Below are positions 1 to 11,516 of a stretch of 64,000 nucleotides of DNA, piece after piece. Position 1 is the first letter of the stretch. Every line of letters starts with the position of its first letter. The DNA comes from Marsupella aquatica (Eukaryota; Marchantiophyta), in assembly GCA_973895155.1 (NCBI GenBank), contig OZ316899.1, positions 9,362,001 to 9,426,000 on the forward strand. The letters are read 5' to 3'. The translations under genes were made by a program, and so were the position numbers. A model generated the notes under the pieces. The model ran no database searches. It was given only the letters and a program-made list of their open reading frames with translations, and was not told the origin of the DNA.

Positions 1-539
1 AAGTCATAAGTTATTGGAAATTCATTCAGACTTGAAAGGGGAAGAATTCCTTTGTATTAAGTACTCATATGCAATGGAGTGCTTGTTACAAATGGAGGTA
101 ACAAAGTTACAATCTTACAACTAAGGGCTCATGAAATTTCTTCACACAAGAAATGACATGAGAACTACTACTTATATGCTAGCAGGAACCAAAGGAAAAA
201 GAGATAATGAAAGGACATGTCCTTTCTTATCTCAAGGATCATGGGTAAAAGTAAAGTAACAAAATTGTACTACAGAAGTGCTTATGGTTCACATGAATAC
301 TTTTGGAATGTAAAACTAACTAAAAAATATTTCAAATGTTAACTACTGTAAAAGTGGAATTGTGGCAAAACTAATAAATAGGGGTTATGTCCTAATTTTA
401 GTTTCTAAATTAAAAGTCATAAAAATGTGAGACTTTATTGAAGTGGTCTCTGATGTATATTCTTCATGTTAGCAAAATATGAGACTTTTTTGAGGTGCCT
501 AAGTGTCTCAATAAAATAAGTGAAAGTGTTAAAAAGATT

Positions 540-645
540 ACAGAAAATGAAAACCGGAAAGTTTTCTCAGTGCTAGGCGCATTCGCGCATAAGCGCATAG
601 GCACATAAGCGCATTAGCGCTTCATGTCTAAGCGGAAAACAGTAA
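540..645. repeat. GCGCATAAGC-type repeat array, left of ORF800 copy A
   Basis: Several imperfect copies of a 'gcgcataagc' word lie side by side here, followed by 'gcgcattagcgc'. The same word in the same orientation reappears on the far side of the adjacent reading frame at 3385-3625. The sequence on both sides of this array resembles the flank of copy B at 14500-14760, where a different word (aactcgtaa) occupies the equivalent position. The rest of 1-539 is AT-rich with no coding signal I can support. Confidence 0.75.
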
Positions 646-959
646 AACTAAAATATTCTTAACTTTCAAATCACATGTTGGTTTGAGTTGAGATTTTCAG
701 GGTAGGTTTTACTAAGTAAGGACTATCTATTGGAAAAGTATGAGACTTTTCTAACTACTTAAGCTATTTAACTAAAATTGCAGAGATCGGCTGGTCTTTA
801 CTATTGTCATAGGAGAACTAATCTTGTTGGAGTAGTGTTGTCTGATCTGGTTACTGAACTCTTGTGAAAGTATTTGTTTGCATAGCTTCTCGAATTACAT
901 CCATGTCTTGAGCGTGATGTCGATAAAAAGGTAAAGACTTTCACTGTCGTTCAAGATCC

Positions 960-3300
960 AGAACAGGAAGTAGCCTCCAATGTAACATGGTATTTACCTT
1001 GCTAGCTTGCATGTAAATACCAATGAAGTCGGAAGTGCAGCAAGTAGCATGGTAGTTTTGAGCAAACTTGGCCATGAATATCTTAGAGTCTCTGGCAAGT
1101 GGTAGAAGTAAAGTGACTCTAGGTAGGAGTTCACGCCACTTCAGAGTATACTCTGTTAATCATTGAGAAGTAATATTATCCCAGATCCTCTCCTTCTCAG
1201 TGATTGGAGTAACAAATTGTTGGAGGACAATAGGTTGTACTGGAGAAGCTTCGTGATTCATCTGGAATCTCCTCTTGGATTGTCTTAAGAAGACAACGAT
1301 GAACTCCAGGACATAAGCAGGTAGATTCCCAAAATGAGCTAGAGCCAGATCTCCATTCTCCAATACAATGTGTCCAACGAGGATCATGACAGCAAGAACA
1401 GGGCAAAAATACTCAGCTTCCGTCTAGATCTCATCTATTTCTGCTATCTCCAAGCGAGTGACCTCTAACAAATGAAGTTTCAAGATATAAAGGCATTCAA
1501 CTCTCTTCTTATGGTAATATTTCCAGAACTCTAAAATAGGAGGAGATCTAAGGTCTGAGACTCTAACAAACTCAACAAACTGTTTAATATTTTCCTGAGG
1601 GGTTTTTGGATCAATATGCAGGGTAGGGATAAAATTGACTTGGCATGCTTTGTCTTGACTGGGTGGAAGAGTGTCAGGGAAAGAAATGGCAAGATGTTCA
1701 CCTGCAGGAGTGATCTCAGGTTCTGGAAAACTAGGAAAAAGTTGGTTTGGTTGATTTGAAGGACTATAAGGAGAGGTAGGTGAATGGCTAGAAGGAGGGC
1801 TAGAATAATAAATGGGAGAATCTGATGTTGAGGTATGATAGCGAACTGCAGAATAGACTTGCTAGGTGTTGCAACCGAACATCTGAGTGAACCTGTGGAC
1901 GAGATCTTCACAGTATTCCAAGTGCTGGTCATGGCTTGAAATATGTGACAATCTATACATAACCTCATCTAATACCTCGATCAAATGATCAGGATCACAC
2001 TCCAACATCTTGCATATCTCATCTACAAGATTAAAGTAATACTCAGCTGAATGTCAGGGTGAAGTGTCCACAATTTGTTGAAGATCTGTCCCAGTGGTGG
2101 TAATCTCTCATCTATTGGGGATCCCATAATAGTGTCGGGATTCCAGATGTCTGTCAGAGAAAGGTGATCTGTAGTCCCAAGGGCTTCTGGTTGTCCTTTA
2201 GTGGATGGATAATTTGGTTGGATAGGACTCTGTGTTGGTGAATAAATGGAAGTGGGACTGTATGGAGTGATACAGTTATAAGCTAGTGATGGTTGAGTAA
2301 TAGAAGCAGTCCTTAATCTATCTACAATAGTGAGGATTTCTTATGGATCACAAGTCAACATTCTAGACAAACTATCTACTATATCCTGGTTAAAAACAGT
2401 CTTCCCATCATCAATCAATTTCTTTGGATGATTATGTTCACTGGCAGGAATAACAGGAAGAGGAGTGTGGTCGGTCGGACTACTATTGGTATGGTAAAGT
2501 GTAATCTCAATATTAGGATTAATATCCCCATCCATAAGTTCTGGGGCAGGTGACATAATTTCCTGGTGACCAGTTTCTGATGTTTTCTCCATTCTCAGAT
2601 CATCGGGTCTTGAATCAGTCTCTGAGTGTTCCACATCTAATTCCTCCAATAGTGCAATCATTTTGACCTTTTCCTGTGGGAGTAAACAATCCCCATACCA
2701 GTAGAGCTGACTGAGGTAAACTAGGAGGTGTGTAGGCCTTCCATTCTGTACAACATTGATTTGATTGAGGATGGTGTGTCTTAGTAACAATCCCCAATTA
2801 ACTTCAGCAAGTCCTTTCCATGAAGTAACAAACATTTTCGCCAAGGATATAGGTACCATATATGGTCGAGTGGGATGAAAAATTGGTACCAGAAACTCAA
2901 GGATGATCTTGAAGGTATAATCAATACATTGATTAAGCTTCCATCCCGCTTTTGAATTTCTCATTCCAGCAAACATCGGATCGGACAGAGTACTCTTTCC
3001 AGATTGTAAACCACAGCCTTTTGAGGGACAACTAAAAGCGTCAGCAATGAACTCTAAGTCCCACTTCTCGGGATCTGCCCTTACAGTATCCTGAAATTCT
3101 TCGGGTATCTGTGATCCATCCGCAAACTCGCGCAAATAGGTTGGGCATATAGAAGCCCACAGAATAGATAGAAGTTTTCCCAGGTGTATAACTTCTAGAG
3201 CATCAGTCAATAACATCAAATCCCTCTTGAGTGCAGGGTACTTCACAGGTACAGCTCTAGGAATGGGGAAGTCGCAACTCATCTCATCCACGCCCGCCAT
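960..3300 (-). pseudogene. ORF800 copy A: decayed reading frame of an unknown repeated gene family
   Basis: I do not recognise the product. The reading frame starts at an ATG at 3300 and is open for 319 codons to a TAA at 2341-2343. It continues in the same frame to about 1850, then shifts frame. The C-terminal part is readable at 1387-1160 and just below. It is a diverged relative of 14867-17287: both share the segments IADAF..CPSKG, FLVPI.HP..P, YLSQLY and, near the C-terminus, FGN..AY.L.F. The residue order in the N-terminal half (I-A-x2-F-x2-P, K-x-L-x4-F, G-W/F-x4-C, FL-x4-H) loosely matches the central domain of the LTR-encoded ORF at 22443-26063, which looks like a plant-mobile-domain-type fold. 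The TAA sits where copy B has a Lys codon. It is probably a dead copy of a mobile-element gene; that is inference from copy number, flanking repeats and decay. Confidence 0.6.
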
Positions 3301-3384
3301 GGCAAGTTGTAGCTATGGTTCTTAAAGTTTGTTTCACTATCGCCACATAAATCTAAGTTGCAAAACATCAGGGCGTATTGGCGT

Positions 3385-3625
3385 GATCGCGTATAAGCAT
3401 ATAAGCGCCATAGCGCATAAGCGTCTCTACGTATGAGTGTATGGTCATCGAGACGTTTGGTATCAAAACAGGGAAGTGGAAGTGTTTGTCGCGAGCAGGT
3501 GGTCTAGTAAGTCGCTCTCTCCCTCCTCGTTGTCAACGGCTACTTTCAGTTACCGGTAGGGTGGGCTGCATATAAGCGTCTGAGCACATAAGCGTCTATG
3601 CGTCTGAGCGCATTAGTTGCTATTG
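3385..3625. repeat. GCGCATAAGC-type repeat array, right of ORF800 copy A
   Basis: Variants of the word 'cataagcgc' / 'cgtataagc' / 'gcgtctgagc' are scattered in two clusters (about 3385-3440 and 3575-3620), in the same orientation as the array at 540-645. The segment 'agggtgggct' between the clusters has a counterpart right of copy B (about 17683), so these are homologous flanks carrying different repeat words. Confidence 0.65.
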
Positions 3626-4047
3626 TGACTCCCAATTTGACATGGCTTTAAAAGTAACTAATTTTAGTAGACTATAGGGATGTACTTGAGGATGGCTTAG
3701 CTACTCTAATGCTCCTAGTTAATATAAATAACCTGAGTTGAATCACTACTTATCTTGAAAAGTTAAAAAATTTCAAGTTTTCTCAGTAATCCTGAATAAC
3801 TGCTATCTTACAGGCAAGAAACACATTATCTTGGAAAAACAATCCATGATTGTTAAGATGGAGTTACTGCCGTGGGACTCAGGTAACCCAATAATGAAAT
3901 CCATGGAGATGGACTCCCATGGAGCTGCGGCTACTGTAAAGGTTGCAAAAGTCCTCCTTTTGCCCTATAGACCATTCGGTTCTTTTGATACAAGTAACAA
4001 CTTTGCACGTGGCAAAGGACCAATTGCTTCATGTCCGGCCAATACAT
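3626..4047. other. non-coding flank between ORF800 copy A and the gypsy LTR
   Basis: AT-rich sequence. One 73-codon open frame (3831-4052, +) shows no recognisable motif and I treat it as chance. Nothing else is supported. Confidence 0.5.
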
Positions 4048-4916
4048 TGTGACACGGGTAACATGTCACTTAACAAAACACAAGTCCTAGGTTAGGACTT
4101 ATACGGTCATTAGGACCGTAGCCGTAGCGTAGAGTAGTACGAATAGCCGTCTTTGCCATTATGAATAGATTAGGAGTAGGTTAGTTACAAATTAAGGGAA
4201 GGAAATTATTATGATCGACCGAGGTACGGTGGTGGCGGCGGAGTAAAAATCCGTTAGGAGATCACGCTTGGACCGAGACACCCAACTTCGAGCCATTATC
4301 AATGACTAAACGGCCTCGCCTTCTCACACTCAAGCTCACCCTGAGTCGCGGGACTCAACTACCTTAACACCTAGCTCCGGCATCGCTGACTCCAACGCCG
4401 AGCTCCCTTATGGTCCAGGCCCGGATAGGCCATTCGGGGAGGACTTAGCATGGGGAGACTTGTGGGCAATGAGACGTGGCACTGGCGAGGCAAGGGGCCA
4501 ATTTGAGGACACAAACTAAGGACTTGGACTAGCCTATGGCTGGTTGGGTCAAGGGGAAATGGGCCGGACTCAAGGATGGCCGTCCGAACCGTCGAATGGG
4601 CTTTGAGTTCTGAGGGCTTGGGAGTGAGCTCCTCTTGGGAGTTGACGCCATTGGTAACAAACGCTTGGGGCGCAAGTTGTGGCCCGATCCGGGTTGGGCA
4701 GGTCGGGGGCCCCAAGCGGCGATCAGACCTGAAGGCCTATGCATGAGCACTGGGTCGGCCTGGTCACAACGGGCTAAGGCACTCCGCTTGTGGATGCCTA
4801 TCAAGAAAGTTATGGGCGTTGCTAGTTGGTGGCGCGCCAATTATGCGCGATGGGATCCGGGTTGGGGGCCAAATGTTTAGGGACCAAAGCTGGTCCGTGG
4901 GTGGCTAGGTCCACCA
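4048..4916 (+). repeat. candidate 5' LTR of the truncated gypsy element
   Basis: The segment begins TGTGACACGG, a common plant LTR start, and ends in CA four bases before the methionine-tRNA-type primer site at 4921. With no 3' LTR present the boundaries cannot be confirmed by comparison. The left end in particular is a guess from the TG start. Confidence 0.5.
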
Positions 4917-4920
4917 CTTG

Positions 4921-4932
4921 TGGTATCAGAGC
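4921..4932 (+). other. primer-binding site, initiator-methionine tRNA type
   Basis: The 12 bases TGGTATCAGAGC are the classic plant PBS complementary to the 3' end of initiator tRNA-Met. It lies about 130 bases upstream of the gag ATG at 5065, as expected for minus-strand DNA priming. Confidence 0.9.
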
Positions 4933-5064
4933 GATTGCCAGCATAGACACCGGGACGGGGTCGTGCTAAGTCGGAATCCAAAAATCTTAACGGATTTTTG
5001 CGGGGACTTAGTGCTTCAACGTACTTGGCGGGTCGACTGAGCGGCAGATTTGGTCGCTGGGAAC

Positions 5065-7146
5065 ATGGCAAAAAATACTCGTGCAAAGAGTGGCAAGCAG
5101 GCTCCCCCCACCAAGGGGAGAGCCCAAGTTCACGATGAACAGAAGGAGGACGGGTTGACTTCCCTAGACGAACGTTACAAGCAAGATGAAGAAGACGCAA
5201 CAGACGAACCATCGACCGCTGCGACAAACAAGTCAAGTGCAGAGCGCCGTCAACGTAAAGGGAAGGAGGCGGCTGATCCTTCAGAGGATGGGTCGGATGA
5301 CGACGACTCCGACGCAACCGCAAGCGACGACAACACTGAAGTTGAGACAGAGGAAGAGGGTCAGGACCCGGAAGAGGAACTGATCCCAGCCTTGAGAGGG
5401 TTGGATGCAGAACCAGAGGATGATGCCAAGCCGGACATCATCATGGATAATTTGACCAAGCAGAACCAGGATGACGCGGGTGATACCTCAGTCCTGGGAG
5501 GTCATGGTGCTCGCAAGACGCGGGGGGTGTCACCAAAATCCACAAGAGAACCTAAGGACAGGCGGCCCGCAAAGGAAAGACGGTTGGAGGACCGTCCTCA
5601 TACAACCCGTAAGGCCATTGACGACGGTCTGGGTCCGTTGACTCAAGACCAACGACTCATCTATGAGCAGTTGGAACACAACAAGGGGGCCCAGATTAAG
5701 TACTTACTTAGTCTGGGTAGTCAGAGTGCGTCGTGTCCCGAGGGGGGAATGGTAATTGGACGTAGTATGTTCCAAGTGAACCAGCTACCGACTCCTCCAA
5801 CTTACGACGGGGCCTACAAAAAAAGTGGACAAAAGTTCCTGAGTTGGCTCTCCACGATGGAGATTCATCTCCAAGCGTGCGTTGAGCGTTCCACTTGGGC
5901 TACCGCAGCCGCTCCTTACCTGAAGGACTATGCCTTGACTTGGTACAAGTCATGGAAGAAGTCGCGATAGGACTCCTCCTTGCCATTAACTTGGGAAAAC
6001 CTGGTTGAGGGTCTCCGTGCTCATGTCACCACTAAGTACCCGGAGCGGCACGCTCAAAAATCCGTAACAGAGATGAGTTTCAGGGGTGATATCCAAAAGT
6101 TCATCACTTATTACCAGAATCAGTTGACGTGTATCCCGGCGGGACAAGAGACCCTACATACACAACTTCACAACTTTATCGTGAAGCTCCCGCCGTTGCT
6201 CAAGGAAAAGTTGCAGAAAAAGCATCATGAGTTCAAAACACTTTTTGACGCCTTCGACAAGGCCACTACGTTGGTGAATAACCGACCGGACTTGGCAAAG
6301 GTGGGTGGCAAGCAATCCAAGGGGGAAGCTGGGAATAAGGTCCCGGGAATAAGCATAAGCAACCTCAGGGGGCGGGGGCCGGTGGTTCGGATCCCCAGCC
6401 CTAGAATGGGGAAGCTACGCAAAACCGGAAGGCCGACAACTTTTAAGAAAGGAGCCTCATCGGCACAAAAAGCAAAGAAGCAGGCAACCATGGAGCAGAG
6501 GCGGGCTGAAGGTTCATGCTTCACATGTGGTGCCATGGGCCATCAAACTAAGGATTGTTCCACAAAAGGTGGCAAAGCAAACGGAGATGGTGGAGGGCAG
6601 AAGAGCATTAAGGTAAGTATTGCTCTAACCAAACCCTTAGTAGCTGACAAGGTCCCTATAGGGGATGTCCCCGACGGAGAGAGGGTGTTGTTGCGAGAGA
6701 AGATACCTAAAGTTAAGACAATGGATCCTGAAAAACTGATTTTTGTGAACGTCACTTCTAACGGTAATCTGGGTGTTGCTTTGGTCGATACAGGCGCGAC
6801 CGCCTGCTTCATAAGTGGGCAGACGGCAACTCGTCTTGGGGTGGACGTGCAAGAGTTGTTACAACCGTTAGTGTGCAAGTTTGCCAACGACACAAAGGGG
6901 ATAGTGTCGAGAGTAGTGCATAGACTTTGGGTAGAGGTCATAGGCGAACAACAAAATTTTGTTAGTCAGGAGATGTTCTACATTCTAGACGGTCTAGCCA
7001 TAGACTTCATTTTGTCGGTAGGTTATCTCAGAAAGCACAATGTTACCTTGAACCGAGGGGTGAGGTGCTCCATTTTCCCAATAAGGGCGGTGAGCCCATC
7101 GTTGTACACGAAATTACCGAAAATAAAGAAAGATTTCTTAAAGTAA
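5065..7146 (+). pseudogene. gag-pro: gag-protease region of truncated gypsy element
   Basis: The frame starts at ATG 5065 with a basic, then strongly acidic, low-complexity N-terminus. It runs into a retrotransposon capsid-like region (TWYKSW, then ..NLVEGLR.HVTTKYPE). A TAG at 5968-5970 interrupts it, and the same frame reopens immediately. A CCHC zinc knuckle (C-x2-C-x4-H-x4-C, CFTCGAMGHQTKDC) lies at about 6518-6559, and the retropepsin active site VDTGATACFIS near 6785. After about 7065 the coding sense moves to the RT frame, so 7070-7146 is either a frameshift signal or a one-base lesion. The stop inside capsid argues for a dead copy. Confidence 0.85.
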
Positions 7147-8728
7147 GTAAAGTGTCGTGGATGTCTCCGTGTGTATCGGCGAAGCAATGGTGGAAAGACT
7201 TCAAAGGTGGACATGAATGTTTCTTCTTTCATCTCCACCCAACTAAGGAGGCTGTGTTGCAGCCAAAGGTCAAGTCAGCTAAGGTCGGGCCCGACTGCGG
7301 TCGAATTCCCAAAATTTTAGAGGAATTCAACGACGTGCTCTTGCAGAAGCTACCTAAAGGTTTACCCCCGCGGAGAGAAGTGGATCACCAAGTTGAGTTG
7401 GAGCCGGGATCGGCTCCTCAGGCTAAAGCTCCTTATCGTCTGAACTTGAACGAGAAAATGATGTTGAAGAACGCCTTGGAAGAGTTGATCGATCAAGGGT
7501 TCATTCGCCCTAGTAAGAGTCCTTACAGGGCGCCCACGCTGTTTGTGTCCAAAAAGGATGGTACTTTGAGATTGTGCGCAGATTACCGGGCTCTCAATAA
7601 GCAGACGGTAAAGAACAAGTACCCGTTACCTCATATGGATGACCTCTTTGATTGCCTCTCTGGGGCGAAGAAGTTTTCAAAGGTGGACTTGCGGTCTGGG
7701 TATTACCAAATCCGCATGGCTAAGGGAGACGAGTGTAAGACCGCAATGCGCACAAGGTTCGGATCCTATGAGTTTTTGGTTATGCCGTTTGGGTTGTGTA
7801 ATGCAACCACAACGTTCATGAAGATGATGAATACCATCTTTCATGACTTGTTGGACCAAGGAGTGGTCGTCTTTATTGACGACATCCTAATCTACTTGAA
7901 AACGTTGGAGGAGCATGAGCAGTTGCTCAAAGAAGTGTTCTCTCACCTTCGTAAGGCTCGTCTCTTTGCTAAACCTAGCAAGTGCAAGTTTGCGATGAAC
8001 GAGATTCAGTTCCTCGGCCATACCTTTACCCTAGAAGGGATTACGCCTAGTCAGGACAAGCTTAAGGAGATCAAAGAATGGGAGCGCCCGTCCAATGTAA
8101 GGCAAGTTAGAGCCTTCTTAGGATTTACGGGGTTCTATCGGAGATACATGAAAGACAATGCAAGGATTGCGAGGATTGCGAGGCCCCTCAATGCGCTAAC
8201 GTTGAAAAACAAAGTGTTTGTGTGGACATAGGATTGCGAGTTAGCATTCCTAGAACTTAAGCGGTTAATGATAACGCCGCCGGTTCTAAAGTTACCTGAG
8301 ATGGGGAAGCCGTTCAAGATTTGGACAGACGCAAGCGATTATGTCATCGGCGCCTGTCTTCACCAAGATGGGCGTCCTGTGGCCTTCGAGTCATGTAAGT
8401 TGGAAAATCACTGGATCACGCCGGAAAGGGAAATGTATGTTGTGATCTACGCGTTGAAGAAGTGGAGATTTACCTTAAGAACGGTCCCAAAGTGGTAATC
8501 CACACAAACAGCTCGCTGCCAAGGCTGAACCCCAAGGAAATGCGCTGGCAATTGTTCTTGGCGGATTTTGATTTTGAAGTCCGCCACGTTCCAGGGAAGA
8601 AAATTACGGCAGCGGACGCGTTATCGCGTAAGGACCAACATCGTATCAATGGGATCACGATGCTCAAATCCGAGTGGCCAAAGGTTTTGGCCGCAGCGTA
8701 TGGGGATGACAGGTTAGCTTGGGGTTAG
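7065..8728 (+). pseudogene. pol: reverse transcriptase-RNase H region of truncated gypsy element
   Basis: RT motifs are in order: IRPSKSPYRAP, LRLCADYRALN, KVDLRSGYYQIR, MPFGLCNA and the catalytic FIDD box (VFIDDILIY, about 7867-7893), then FLGFTGFYRRY. A TAG at 8229-8231 follows the VWT motif, where families normally read on (VWTxEC..AF), and the frame then continues. The RNase H start has the usual acidic site (IWTDASDYVIGA). A frame change near 8465 leads to HTNSSLPRL and HVPGKKITAADALSR. No integrase HHCC or DDE residues follow. One indel and one nonsense mutation explain the RT-RNase H breaks. Confidence 0.9.
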
Positions 8729-8863
8729 CTGAAGCAATTTAAATCCATGGCTTGACCAAGGATTTGACAACGTGAATTCTTCGACACCGAGGCCATTGTT
8801 GTGGTGTTGGTCAAAAATCCTATAGCTTGCTCTCTCTCATTAGAAAGTAGGCTCTACTAGGTG

Positions 8864-9895
8864 TTATAGAGCTATATCCCACACGAGTCCAGGGCCACCT
8901 GCCCAAAATGCGTATGAAGCAGAATGACTCACAAAAGTGGGTAATGCACAACGTGGACGCCCAACTACATTCACCACTACTAATGGCGGTCGGTCAGATT
9001 GGGTAACACTTTGTGCACGACGCCCTGGATCCAAAATATCATCCACCACTAAGGTTGTTGAGCAAGTAATACCATCAAATGCTCGCTTTAACACCTCACA
9101 TGGTAACAAATTAGTCCACCACAAGCGTGGACAATGTGAACGAGAACCCACATGTGCAACATCCAATAGCACAGCAGGTCCAATCCAAGATTGAACCTGA
9201 TGAACACTAGCAACAATTTGATGACGATCATCACCCAATAGTGGCAGATTCTCTTAAATGTATGTAAGAGAATGTGTCTAATGCATTTGGAGATGGTGCA
9301 ACACATGTAACATCTCCCAAAATAGTGCAGAACTTGGATCATGAAATCCATGTCCAATTCCAGCCCGAGATTGACCCTGACATGGCCAACTCACAATCAC
9401 CAAATCAATGGGGCCAACACGATCCAAATGATCTACCCCCAATAATGAAATATCAATCGGCAATGCATGCTGATAACCACGAACAACATCCACGGGCAAC
9501 AACTGTGGATAACATTTCACCAACATCGCTACATGACGTAGTGAGATCCTCCATGTTATCTCATCATTTTCCACATACAAGTAACGACGCACAGGAATTC
9601 CTGCTTGAAGAACAATAGCCAATCCAGTGCTAATCCCATCAAATAAATCCAACAAACAAATACCCTCCTATGGATACTGCCACGCAATAGGAGTGGTATC
9701 CAATGGTGAAAGGGTCACCGGTCCATCTGCAAAAGATTGTTGTGCTCCTAACTCCGGTGTGAAAGCATGACGCCATGCATCATGTATCAATTGGGCCGCA
9801 TTTTGTTGCAAGGCCTCTCCAGTACCCCATACTGGTGCCACAATAGTATCAACAAGTAATACACTCATCATGTGTTCCTCACGTGGCTCCTCCAT
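8864..9895 (-). pseudogene. C5 cytosine DNA methyltransferase domain of a retroelement remnant
   Basis: Reading leftward from ATG 9895, one frame with stops holds the C5-methyltransferase motifs in order. Motif I (SAM binding) is DLFDGISTGLA. The catalytic motif IV is SWPCQGQSRAG, with the Pro-Cys pair. Motif VI is ENLP, and a motif VIII-like segment is GSRSHCPRLWWTN. A target-recognition-like stretch ends PTFVSHSASYAF. TAG (9668 region), TAG 9275-9277 and TAA 9254-9256 interrupt it without changing frame. The C-terminal motifs IX-X are absent: the domain ends at the junction with the plus-strand gypsy element. Just upstream lie a retropepsin and a gag-like segment on the same strand, so this looks like a polyprotein domain rather than a free host enzyme. 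DNMT-carrying retrotransposons are known from several eukaryotes, including charophyte algae. The present copy is inactive. Confidence 0.85.
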
Positions 9896-9985
9896 TGTCG
9901 GAACATCTGCTGCATGTGACCTTCAATCAAATCATCAAATCCAGTCATCAAACTACTGAATGCTGCCAAAGACAATGGTGCAGAT

Positions 9986-10660
9986 TTAGGACCTCCCACG
10001 TCCACTAAATTGCACTGGCAATCGGCTCAATCGAGCATCTCCAGATCGCCAATCGGGTCGATATGACACCGACTCATCCCAAAAATCAAGAACAAATCCC
10101 ATAGGATAAAGTACTGTACATCCCACTAACGCATCATATGACTCAGCCTTAGTCAAAATAGCTTGAGCCTGGATCCGTGAGTTATCTTTTGGATGATCCT
10201 CTTGAATCCTAAGTTCAAGTGCCCATCTGGTGATATGTTGTTTGGGTGTAGGTCCTCCCAATGAAGTCTGAATGGGAAAGGGACACTCCTCCAAATCATC
10301 TTGACGCAATCCTAATCCTTGTATCGCAGACTTACCCAACATCAAGGGCTGAGCACTAGTATCCAATAACACTCGTTCTGGCTGGTATATCGCTCCAAAA
10401 GGCCCAACTAATCGGAAGATACCACTCCGATTATCCAATGATACCACACTAGGTTTAAACCTAGTTCTCTCAAAGGCAGGGCATGCTGGTAACTCCATCA
10501 ACCTCGTCGCTTTTGCTTGCCATGTTTCACCACTAGCAATAGGTGGAATCAACTCCACAACTTCATAATCATGCTGCATTGTCTCTACATGAGAAGTAAT
10601 AACTTGAGTGTCTTCACATAATGTGGGGGTATTTACAAACGACAGGAAACAACAAACAGT
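9986..10660 (-). pseudogene. retropepsin domain of the methyltransferase-carrying retroelement
   Basis: The open frame includes VLLDTSAQPLMLGKSAIQGLGL, a retropepsin flap-like active site with D-T-S in place of the usual D-T/S-G, followed by TSLGG and a hydrophobic strand pattern typical of single-domain retroviral aspartic proteases. The frame is open further right to 10747, but that part is lysine-only low complexity and probably not coding. After the stop at 9986 the sense continues in another frame (VGGPKSAPLSLAAFSS..) towards the methyltransferase ATG at 9895, so protease and methyltransferase were probably one polyprotein broken by an indel. It would mature the polyprotein in an active element. 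Confidence 0.7.
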
Positions 10661-10935
10661 AACAGAAAATAGAAATTGGTAACAGGAAAATGAGTGGTGA
10701 TTTTTTTTGAATTTTTTTTTTAATTTTTTGAGTTTTTTCTTTTTCAAAATTTTATTTTTTTGGCTAGCGCCCGACGCTGGTAATGCTAGCGCCCAAAGCT
10801 AGCCAAAAAATGTTGTAACTTAGATTTTTTTGGAAAATGAGACTTTTTAGAAAATATTTTGACATGGTTATTTTTCCTGGTAACAGTAACTTTTTGCTGG
10901 TAACAGGAAAATTTTTCCTGGTACCAGTAAACCTG
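10661..10935. repeat. low-complexity GGTAACAGGAAAA / T-rich segment
   Basis: Words like ggtaacaggaaaa, ttttcctggtaac and ctagcgccc recur within 270 bases with long T runs. It sits between the gag-like and protease segments and could be an intron or a repeat expansion. No splice sites are convincing. Confidence 0.6.
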
Positions 10936-11516
10936 TTTCTTGTTTACTGTCACGCGTGCCATACCCCATAATGTGGCCGCCAATCTGAACACTTCAGCTG
11001 GACTAACTCCCAATGCCAACATATCTGTTGCTGAAAATAATGGGGTGCACACAATGTTTGTGGCCGCCCCCAGCAAGGTACTTGCCATCCCTGCTACAAC
11101 ATCATCTGAATCTACCAACTTATCCACACTTGGATTTATCTGAACCAGATTCATAGAGGTAGTTTGAGCTGCCTCTAACAATGTAAACAATTGGGGAAGC
11201 TTTGTTTGTCGATGAGCCTCCCCCCTTTGAGGATCCAGCTCTACCATTGCTCCTCGGGGCTCAAGGGCTTTGGTTTCTCCTCGAATCAAAAATGCCGATG
11301 CATCAACATGGGCAGTGCCACACATGAATCCCATGGTGGCCAAGTCTCCGTCAGCTCCATAAGATGTAGAAGCTCCATCACCAGAAGTAGGTCTAACCTA
11401 AGAACTGGCCATGGCAACTAGTTGTTGCTCCAATTGAGCAATCTTTGCATCCTTTGGATCTATGATAGTGGCAGGAGCATCACCTTGTTGTCTCCCTGCA
11501 TGTGGCATGTGGAATG
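10936..11516 (-). pseudogene. gag-like segment upstream of retropepsin-methyltransferase
   Basis: The minus-strand frame runs from about 11516 (..GRQQGDAPATII.., then a Gln/Leu-rich stretch IAQLEQQLVAM) through a TAG at 11398-11400 to about 10936. It contains ELDPQRGEAHRQTKLPQ and a helical Ala/Leu-rich region ending LAATLWGMARV. I do not recognise a domain by sequence. The position directly upstream of a retropepsin on the same strand, and the helical composition, suggest capsid/gag, but that is inference. The putative 3' limit is where the GGTAACAGG low-complexity region begins. Confidence 0.45.

Larger units (their letters stand above)
4048..8728 (+). mobile_element. truncated, decayed Ty3/gypsy retrotransposon (LTR-PBS-gag-pro-RT-RNase H)
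   Basis: The order LTR, PBS, gag with zinc knuckle, retropepsin, RT and RNase H in one orientation identifies a Ty3/gypsy element. Integrase and 3' LTR are missing: coding similarity stops at 8728 and a different element in the opposite orientation starts by 8864. The coding region carries at least two in-frame stops and two frame changes, so this copy cannot make an intact polyprotein. The junction 8729-8863 holds no recognisable integrase and I saw no second copy of the 4048 LTR start downstream. Confidence 0.85.

Noticed and set aside
3831-4052. 73-codon plus-strand frame
   Set aside because: No homologous copy in the window, no motif, and it runs into the LTR start.
4921-4932. tRNA gene at the TGGTATCAGAGC motif
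   Set aside because: Only the 12-base primer site is present; there is no cloverleaf around it.
4371-5323. Minus- and plus-strand frames of 80-150 codons across the putative LTR and gag leader
   Set aside because: Proline/arginine-rich frames with no domain lying over the LTR and PBS; best explained by GC-rich non-coding sequence.
6225-6941. Minus-strand frames opposite gag-protease
   Set aside because: Shadows of the real plus-strand zinc-knuckle and protease frame.
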